Shown here in pieces: positions 51,201 through 61,700 of a stretch of 64,000 nucleotides of DNA. How positions within the stretch are numbered: position 1 is the stretch's first letter; each line of letters opens with the position of its first letter. Location of the stretch: the NCBI GenBank assembly GCA_016490735.1, contig JAEMWC010000075.1, positions 445,001 through 509,000 of the forward strand, given 5' to 3'. The notes beneath the pieces are model-generated. The model searched no databases. It was not told the origin of the DNA and saw nothing but the letters and a program-made list of their open reading frames with translations. Origin of the DNA: Pachyseris speciosa. Lineage: Eukaryota; Cnidaria; Anthozoa; Scleractinia; Pachyseridae. The translations under genes and the position numbers were made by a program.

Positions 51201-54200
51201 TAAATCTATATAATGGCTCGCTAAGAAACAATTTTAGACATTCCATAGAAAATATTTGTCATCAACATCAACACAAAGCTAACCCTTCCAAAATCAGCGC
51301 TTAGGCCTAATCACTGTAGGTCGGTGATACTCTACATGATACGCTTATAAATATCTAATTGTAAATTCAACTGGTATCTCGTTCTTCAGTGGTCTAGTGG
51401 TAAGAAGCCGCTCCTAGTATCGGAACCTCTTGGTTCAAATCCTATCCAGTGGTTATAATTTTTATTTTCTACAGATAACTAAGGTTCCCAGGACTCTTTT
51501 TTCAGCTCGACCAGCGGATTGAATTCATGATATCAGCGAATTCATGATCAATTGACAATTCAGGATAATCTTGAATTCAAGCCTGAGAACGTGTTTAATT
51601 TTCAGGTTCTTTGGAGGGCGAAAAAACTCGGCTTTAGTTGATTTTGTCAAATTTCTATTGTCATTTCGTAACCTAGACACAGCAAGCTTCATAGGCACTT
51701 TAAGCATCGCTCGCTCAGTTTTACAAATATGGCAATAGTTTCTGGGCAGGCTCACTTAATGGGTTGTCATTAGCATATAAGGAACGGGTTACACGAATTC
51801 ACTCTATTACAGCGCAGTGTTTGTTTTCGATCTCTGAGTTTGCTAAAGATTGAACTTAAAATTGGGGATGAACGTAACACGGATAAGGAGATGTGTAGTA
51901 GTTTTTGCGCATGAAATATTCCGGATCATAGTCTTCCGAATGAGATAAGTGTCAAAATTCGGCCAATGCAAGGAACAATACGGACTGTGAATAGCTTATC
52001 TTGTTGCAACGCATCTTTGACTGTTTATTTTTATTCGTTTTCATAGGAGTCAACTGTTAATCCTTTACAGAATCAGGTAAGTCATAAACGGACAAAAATT
52101 CTTCCCAGATTACAAAATTTACACAATGCGCACGACTTACCGGCTATCATATGGGCTAGGTTTCTCAGTTTGCTTCCCATAAAACCGAGCGACGCAAACC
52201 CAATGGTTCTCAAATTCCTATACTTAATTATATATTACTTAATATTTTGAGTGGACCTTTTTAAGGGGAAACAAGGGCCCTCTGGTAAAAAATCCGAGGG
52301 GTTCTATGTACTTCTTGTCGATCCTATTTTTATTTACACTGTTAACCTTGAATTCTTAGAGAGATAAAGTATTTCATCCACAATAAACGGCAAACGTGAG
52401 ATTCTCGTTCACGGTTTCTCAAAACAACAAAAGGAAACCACTTTTGAGGGGGACGCAAAAAGCTCACCCACGCCTGGGAACAGGAAACCGCAAATACAGA
52501 AAAATAAAATCGTTGTTACGTGGTTGTTTCAGCCTTTTTGCTGTAAATGAGGTGCTAATTCTCTCTAAAACATCCGATGACGAAGGTAATTAACAATCAA
52601 GTCACGAAAATCAGTCAAAAACAAAGGCAAACGAACTAAGAGCCAATAAGAGGTCGCCTTAAGCAAATGCTTGTTATTTATATCGTTTACTGTATTTTTA
52701 CCTATTGATTGCAGGAATACTTGTCCTTCAAATCTTCGCCATGTCCTATCATGATGGAAAAAGCTGAGCCGCCTTGGTTGGTACCTGATCAAGTACAGCG
52801 GTATCTTTCACAAGCAAATATTATTTTGAGCTCCTTTCATGGAGTTCATGGCCTAGTAAGTAAAAAGAATTGACGTAATGATTTTCTTGATTTAACTGTA
52901 GCACCATTAATGCAATATGCTGGACCTAAGACTGACGGTTTGGTACCCTCGCAGGGCCTCGAGTTTCTTCCATTCCAGGCATACTCTCACCTCTTCTATT
53001 TCTGACAACCCTGGTGAGAGAATAGTCGCCCGTGAAATCCCTCATAATGAAGAAAAATGTCTGATCGAAGCAATTATATTATCCGGAGTTTTAGTAGCAA
53101 TAAGACAACTAAAGGCGAACAACACTTTTCTGGAGGCCTAGCACGTTCTGTCGTTAGCTATCAATTAGATTTGCGCGTTAACAGTAGAGCACTGCTGCAA
53201 ATGTCCACTACTAAAATAGTGAGTCAGGCATGCCAATTAGTGTTTAGAGCGACTTTCGCTGTGGTAAGTGTTTGCAACTTGTTTAATCCCCCTCTAGTTT
53301 AAAAGCCGCGTGGGTTGTGTCTGTCTTTCTAAACCAATCAAATTCAGTTTCCATTTTCAATGCATTTGTTATCACGGCTCATTTTTCAAAGTCAGACGAA
53401 AATAGGTCCTGGCTGTGTTATCCTTTCGTTTTTGCAGGTAGGCATGGCTGGAAATGTGGTGTATCAAGGCAGAGTGATATGGAGCCAAAATTATGGACTC
53501 AAAGACAAAAATCGCCCGGGCGAGCCACCCAACCAGGATACCGTATTTCGTGTTGCTAGCATCAGCAAAATATTTACAGTGAGTTTTATTTCTGATTTTA
53601 TGGTTCTGTGAGAGTTTTATCAGTTTGACTTTTACTGGAGACGGTCATACTAAAGATTTGAAATTAGTTTCCTGATCAATAAGATGCGCTACTGAATGTC
53701 CTTTCGAAACCGTATAATAGCTCATAATTTTGAAGATTGACCAGTGTTTATTAAAGGTTGGTGACTGCAATTGCAGTCGGAGGAAAGTTTGAAATGCACA
53801 AGTGCGACAAATGAAAGACAAATTCATTTTTATTTTGGTATATGATAAGGTGATGTTTAGGACGCCTTAGATGTCTTGTTTGTTGGGAGGGATAAACATT
53901 TCCATGTAAAGAGGTCACAGACAGCCTTGTTCTCGACTATCATTTGTATAGGTTCGCTTCTCCTCTTTGTTTATTCAACTAACACGACTATGTTTTACCC
54001 AGGCGTTATTTGTATTTAAACTTTTGGAGTCTGGAAGAATAGGTTGTCTGGACGATCCTTTAGAGCAATACGAGCCAAGATTCCAAGTCCTCAACCCTTT
54101 CAACGAACAGAAAATAACAATAAGGTAAGAAGTAGATACGTAGTCTCTACAACTGAGAGATCTCGAAATGAAGTTAAAGAAAATGTTAGGTTTTGGCTTG

Positions 54201-55717
54201 TTACCTCAGTTGGTAGAGCGCTGCACCGGTATAGCAGAGGTCATGGGTTCAAACCCCGTACGTATACAAGCCCTGAATTTTTTTTCAGGCTTTCTTTTCA
54301 CTACTGCTTAAGTAGTGTTCATAACTGCGATGATCCTTCACATATCCATTAAATTAGAGGTAAAAATATATATGTACAAAAAGGTGAGAAAATAACAAAC
54401 GAATATAAATAAATACAAGAAATACAAAAGAAATACATACGTTTGCCGATCTGATGGAGGTCTTGTCTATAAAACCCCCTGTGCGGACTGCACATGGAAT
54501 TACATCGGAGAAACGGGTAGATGCTTACACACTAGAACAAAGGAACACATACGAAACACCAAAGTTTTTAAAAGTGGTTCCAATGTTGCCAGCCATGCGT
54601 GGCTCGAAGGCCACACTATTGATTTTGAGAATGCACGTGTCATCGACATATATTCGTTTGTTATTTTCTCACCTTATATGTGCCGTGAGTGGGAATCGAA
54701 CCCTCGTCCCCCTGGTTACTAGTCGGGTGTGCTAACCACTGCACCCTCACGACAACCCTGCTGGCAACAGAGCAATCAGTGAAGATACTGGTTAGCCACG
54801 GGGTGCCCCGTTTTTATTTAACATTCAGGAACAGGACATACATCGGATCATCCAAAGGTGATTCACAAAAATAAACAAATAAAATAAACCTTGCAAATAG
54901 AATTCTATATGTGCTATATTTTCACATGTGAAAAAAGCGATACGTCCAATCAGCTTCGCGTACAGCATTCTTCACATGTGAAAATATAACCAATCACCAT
55001 CCAGTGTAGAATCGCTTAGCCAATCAGAGCAAAGCACTCAAATGGCTTCCGAGAAGCGCGGGCTTCAACTCAGCGCCCGCTCGAAGTTTGTGTTTCAAAA
55101 ACATGGCTTCGGCTTCCCGTTTTGTTCCACTGGATTTAACGTTAAATGATTTTATTGAGAAGCAATCGAACAAAAACAAGGGGGCGAATATTCAAGGAGG
55201 ATCATTCAACATTTCTTTAAAGAGTGTAAATCAACAGAGTGCAAATTTGTCGTTGCACAGCGCGAAGCGCCGCCACCACATGATTGAATCTGACAGTGAT
55301 TAGGGACAAGCGAAAACATTTCACACTTCGTATCTACGAATTCTCCCGTATTTTTCAGTTATTCTAAATAGGAGAGTAATATTTAAGCTTGTGTAGCCTC
55401 TTTCTTTACTTGTTGATGTCCTGCAAACCGGACATGTTTTTTTTTATTACGCTCGGTCATGTAGATCAATCTTGAATTTTTTGCTGCTCTTCATGTAAGC
55501 TTATTGAATGGGGAAAAATAAAACTGATCTCAAGTTTAGGTTTAATTCTCGTTATATATATAATAAACAAATTACAGCATAGAAAGTGCTTTGTACGGAC
55601 TTTTAGTCACTCGTCGCAAAACTTTGGAAAAATTACTCGTTCGCTGCGCTCACTCGTTCGTTTTCCAAAGTTTTGGAACTCGTTAATAAAAATCCGTACG
55701 TTGCACTTCCTATGCTG

Positions 55718-55773
<56 letters not shown>

Positions 55774-55789
55774 TATATAGGTTCTAAAT

Positions 55790-55860
<71 letters not shown>

Positions 55861-56686
55861 TGTATATAACTAGTAGAGGAAAAACTGAACTCTTCATCTG
55901 CTATAAAAGTGCTCAATGGGTAAACCAGAACTTTGTATAGAAAGAAAGTATGTGGAGACGGACTAGATCAAACACATATGTTTGCTACTCCGAGTTTCAT
56001 GCTTCTCTCGAAACAATCATCAGGCAACTGCCGAGAATAACGAATACATACAAGATATACACATTTGAAAAGTAGGAACAATACCTTCTAGCGTGACGTG
56101 TCAAGATACAATTGGTTTAATGAAATACAGTATTCAATAGAAATTTTTTCGAATGTCTACAGATTGATGTCAGTTTATTTCTGTTGTTGAGGGTAGCCAT
56201 TTCCGGTTTTCAAATAATGAAGTACTTCTCCCACAGATACAAATTACATTTTTTGTTAATGTTTGAATACGATCTTGCTTGTTTTACAATACGCCATTTG
56301 ATATCATAATTAACTTTTCTGTCCTTCAGGCTCCATATAAATTTACTTAATTCAGTTGCATTCTTGTAACGTTCATTCCTGAAAGAGCATGTATGGTTTC
56401 TATAACGTTCCTTGAATTGAGTGTCGCACAGGCCAATATATGTCGCTCTTGTGTTTGGTGTGGTGACCTCAGCTTGGTATATGATGTTTTTTACGTTACA
56501 ATTTCCGCTCCGAAAAAACATCATATACCAAGCTGAGGTCACCAGGGTCAAATGTGTGTATCTTGAGGTCAAATGTGTATATCTTGTATGTATTCGTTAT
56601 TCTCGGGCAGCCTGATGATTGTTTCGAGAGAAGCATGAAACTCGGAGTAGCAAATATATGTGTTTGATCTATATATATGTGTTTGA

Positions 56687-56759
<73 letters not shown>

Positions 56760-58667
56760 AGAAAGTATGTGGAGACGGACTAGATCAAACACATATATTT
56801 GCTACTTTACTATACTTCATCTTTCGTAGGTTCTGCATCTTTCGTTGGCCCAGGAAGCGCCTTCAACCGTCTATGGGAACAGAAATCAACAACTAAGTCA
56901 TTAAGTGAAAATGTGGCTCAGCCAGGAATCGAACCTGGGTCTCCAGATTACCGGTCGGATGCCTTAACCACTAGGCCACTGAACCAACCACACTGGGTTG
57001 ACACATATTTTTACTGTACAACACATACACAGTGTGGCCTTATTTTTATGGTAAGGTCCTAGGAGACAATTTCACACATTTTCTGCAACCAGGATCACGT
57101 CACTACTCCCCGATCGATCGGCGATGCAAGGCCAAATCCCCCTGGAAATTAATTAAGTACAGTAAGGTAGGGAGGGGATATATATCATATATCCCCTCCC
57201 TACCTTACTGTACTATATATATATATGTAGCTTTGAGAATTAAGCGCAATTGTTCCAACGATGATTTCTTGCTAAATAGGTGTGAAGAATACAAGGGATA
57301 CTTGAAGTCGCAAAATTACCCTGGAGATTTAGTTGACAAACAGTTTGATAAGGCCCTCCAAATTCCCAGATCTGAATTGCTTAACAAAAAGGTTAAAGCT
57401 AACAAAAAAGTTTTTCCTCTAGTGTTGGATTATAATCCTATTTTGCCGGACATCCAAACTATCATTAGGAGGCATTTTCATTTATTACGCTCATCTCCTC
57501 GCGTCACGGAAATTTTTCCAGCCAAATCTGTTTTTCCTGCTTACCGTCGAACTAAAAACCTGAAAGAATTGCTAGCACCATCTAAAATTCGACCAAGCCT
57601 TGTTGCAACGCCAAAATTTGAAGAGGGCGGATGTTTTTTGTGTGACAAAGTAAGGTGTGACTTGTGTCAGAACTTCTTACTTCAAGCCCCTAAATTTCAA
57701 AGCTTGGCCACAGGTAAACAATATCCCATCCGACAAAAAGTTTTTTGTTCGTCCAAAAATGTTATTTACTTAGCTACCTGCCGTAAATGTAACTTGCAAT
57801 ATGTTGGTTCGACATCGACTGAATTCAAAATTAGATTCCGCAACCACAAATCTAGTATGCTTAAGAATAGAAGAACATGTGAATTGGCGGTCCACTTTAA
57901 TAGCTCCCAACATGAACTTTCTGATATAAATTTTATTATCATCGAACAAATTAATTCTTCTCAAACCACTGCACATTTAGACCAATTACTGCTTACCAGA
58001 GAAGCATATTGGATGACGCAATTATTCACGCTTAACCCACATGGCCTTAACAAGAGGCGTGAATTTCGCTCTAAAAATCGTATTAATTATAACAAATAAC
58101 TTGTCCATTTCACATGTTCTTGCATGGTTAATGAATTGCTTCTTATCCAGTTCCTTTTGTATTCTTTAATTTATCATAAATAGTTTCAGAGGTTGTGTGA
58201 TTGCTTTTGCGTTCAGTGGCTCCGTTGGGGATTCTGTTATTTTTGTTTGAATTTTGTCATTCAAGGGCCCTCAGTAGGGAGCTTATTACATTGTTTAAGG
58301 GCCCTGCCTTGGGAATTTGTTTTGACACTAATCACGATTGTTCAGAGGCCCCTTGCGGGGAATTTGTTACGTTGGATCGATTACATAACTTCTGTCACTC
58401 ACCTTTTTTGTATTTGTTAATCATCTGACTTATATAAGCCAGGACCTCAGACTAGCACAACCATTGTAAATAGTTTTAAATTCTTAGTTTTTAAACTTTT
58501 TAATCTGAAGAAGGCTGAACAGCCGAAACGTTATTACATCCGTCAGATCAGCTAGAAGTTTGCCCCACTGCCATTATCTCTTATTTATCTACTAATTCAC
58601 GTGGTGGCATAGTATCCTTCGGATCCTTCTGCTGGGAGTTCATTGTTTGTGTAAACCTCCTTATTCT

Positions 58668-58740
<73 letters not shown>

Positions 58741-61700
58741 TGAAAGAAAATTTGCCCTGAGCGGGATTTGAACCCACGTCCCCCCGTATACTAGTCGGGT
58801 GTGATGACCACTACACTATCAGGACAACCATGCTGGCAACACGGCAATCGAAGATGTGATTTACGTGATCGAAGACGTGGCATCCCGGGAAATTTTACTT
58901 TCTTAGGTGACAAGGCAGGGAAAGCCTATAACTCCATTTGAAACCCAACTAAGGATCAATTACTGATACACGACCGAAGTCAACTTAGGGGATGACAAAG
59001 GAGGATCCAATTACGGATACAGGCTTATTTCAATTAATTAAATTCTGTATATGAGGGAAACCCTAACCCTGTACACCCCAAATAATCATACTTTAATTGA
59101 ATAAATGTTTGAAAGAAAATTTGCCCTGAGCGGGATTTGAACCCACGTCCCCCCGTATACTAGTCGGGTGTGATGACCACTACACTTTCCCGGGATGCCA
59201 CGTCTTCGATCACGTAAATCACATCTTCGATTGCCGTGTTGCCAGCATGGTTGTCCTGATAGTGTAGTGGTCATCACACCCGACTAGTATACGGGGGGAC
59301 GTGGGTTCAAATCCCGCTCAGGGCAAATTTTCTTTCAAACATTTATTCAATTAAAGTATGATTATTTGGGGTGTACAGGGTTAGGGTTTCCCTCATATAC
59401 AGAATATATATATATATATATAATTATGCAATTCTAGATTTGTTAGGCGAAACTTACTTTATGGCTCCTTTTCAGCAATATTACTCTTGGGGGTTTCATT
59501 TCGAGTTTTCATAGTTTTTCTCCATTTCCCACAGGCAAATTCTCGCCCATACATCAGGTCTCTATATAATTATGCAATTCTAGATTTGTTAGGCGAAACT
59601 TACTTTATGGCTCCTTTTCAGCAATATTACTCTTGGGGGTTTCATTTCGAGTTTTCATGGTTTTTCTCCATTTCCCACAGGCAAATTCTCGCCCATACAT
59701 CAGGTCTCCCGCGCGAAGTGCCTTGTGGTTCTGCTTACTCGTATAGTACAACTCACTTGTGTCCTGTTAACAACTCGTATGTCCTTCAGCAACTGAAAAA
59801 TACAGAACTTAAATCTCCTCCAGGGAAATTACCACATTACAGGTAGAATGAAATTTCTCGCTTTATAATTTAGAAGCCAAACTGTTAAACGATGGAGCGG
59901 CTGACTGACTGACTGAAAGGCAAAGGAACGAAGGGAGGAAGGAACGACTCACTGACTGACCAGGTGACTGACTGATTCACTGATTCAGTGACTCACTGAA
60001 TGAATGAATGAATGAATGAATGATTCATGGTGACGACTATGATGATGATGATGATGATGAAGGTGGTGGTGGTGGTGATAATGATCGATGATGATGATGA
60101 TGATGATGATGATTATAATGATGATAACCACAAAAAAGATCTTGTATTAACTTTGTAACTTGAACTATTTTCTATTTCATTTTATTAGCAATCTGGGTTA
60201 TGCATTAATTTCGAGAGTATTAGCCGAGAAATTCGCAAATAACGACTACGAGGGATGGGTGCAGAGGAATATTTTGATGCCATTAGGAATGAGGAACACG
60301 GGATTCAATTTGGACAGGTACGTGTACAACAGATACATGTTAACTTGCCATAAAGGGTCCTTGTAACCAAAAAGGAAGATGGCAGATACGTTCAAGAGAA
60401 GGAAAGTTCTTTAAGGTGAGGTTGTCAATGAACAAGTAAGGGATGGCGACGCCGAAGAAACCCATTACTGCGACAACTTCTCGATCATTTCCGACGGGTT
60501 AAGGTTGTACCATGTAATGGAACTATCCAGCAATTTAATCGTTAGAAACGCCGTTCACTTAACAAACAAAATGAAAAAGTTATAACCGCCATGTGCTCAC
60601 GTAAATTCCGTAGAAAACCTTCAATGTGGACATTTCACGTTGTTGTTTGCAGAGGACAGCAATAAATTTTACAGAAATGTATAACGCTCGTACAGAGCCA
60701 ATGTGTTTGTTCATCAACCCCATTGTTTTGCGGTGTACGTGTGGTAGGTGCCTATTTCGTCGTTAAGACTCCATATTCCTTCATTTTCCTAGCGCTTTCT
60801 AGAACTTTACTACTCTATGTTATCAAAAAATACAGTGATAATAATAAATACGCCAATTCAACACATTCACAGGATGTCCTCCAACCAAGCGCTTGGTTAC
60901 TTTGATGACCATGAAGCTCCTTTGGTGAACTGGGACTGGGCAGCGCCGGCCATACAAGCATACTCCTCGCCAAGCGATCTTTACAAGGTTTGAGAATCTT
61001 CTGTTACAATACCCCAGAGAAAGCCCAGGTCAAAAATCTTAGTATCCCCTTAGACGACTCGTAAACTTCTTTTTATTTGAAAGGAAGTCGAGGACGTTGT
61101 CTTGGGGAGCGCCACGCATTTTTTTAACTTTAATTATGTGTTGCTTTTGCAGTTAATGACTATGTTATTTGGTACACATTCGACAAGAATTCTGAAAAGA
61201 GAACTTGTCCAACAACTCCTGAAGCCAGGTTTGTATACGAAGAATAGTGTTTCTACAGTCCCGTGTCTGAATATTAGTTCCAGACAAATACTGAAATGTT
61301 GGGTACACGAAAATTGACTTTTTTTTATAATCTTTTCCTCTCGCGTTTTTCTTTCCTCCATCGTAAGGATCAGTTTGGAGCGTTATTTTGAACTGTTTCA
61401 AGATTTTTTGTTGAGCCAGGTTTCTGTCACGATTTCGATAGATCCCACTTGTTTCTGGTCGAAATTTTGCTGCCCATTTTTTAACTTATGGATACAAGTA
61501 GAGCGTTTTTATTGACTTAGGCCTGGTTGTTTGGGCACCACTTCCAGCGAGACAACCAAGTTTTCCTTTCATGTTTTTTTCTAAGGTGTGTTTTCCTCCT
61601 AACTTTGGTTCAATTTGAAAAGAAGCAAACTGGAAAATTAGTTCGGAAACTGAAAACAAACGAAGGACTAAAATGGCTTTGCTTGTATTTTAAATTACAT

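Larger units (their letters stand above)
58738..59404. repeat. Two overlapping inverted repeats built around tRNA-like modules
   Basis: Pair 1: 58738-58893 with 59187-59340. Pair 2: 59041-59186 with 59261-59404. The right arms overlap, so the tRNA-like copy at 59253-59324 is shared. The arms look exact or nearly so over about 145-155 bp. Sequence between the first arm and pair 2 (58894-59040) is unique. The layout suggests template switching or repeated inverted copying, or a local assembly duplication. Confidence 0.8.

Noticed and set aside
59061..59072. Telomere-like ccctaaccct next to a PLE-rich block, also inverted at about 59374-59384
   Set aside because: Under two TTAGGG units, and the second occurrence is just the inverted-repeat partner. 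Not evidence of telomeric origin.
55721..59422. (TA)n tracts as possible CRISPR-like or origin structures
   Set aside because: Plain dinucleotide microsatellites; no spacers or ordered iterons.
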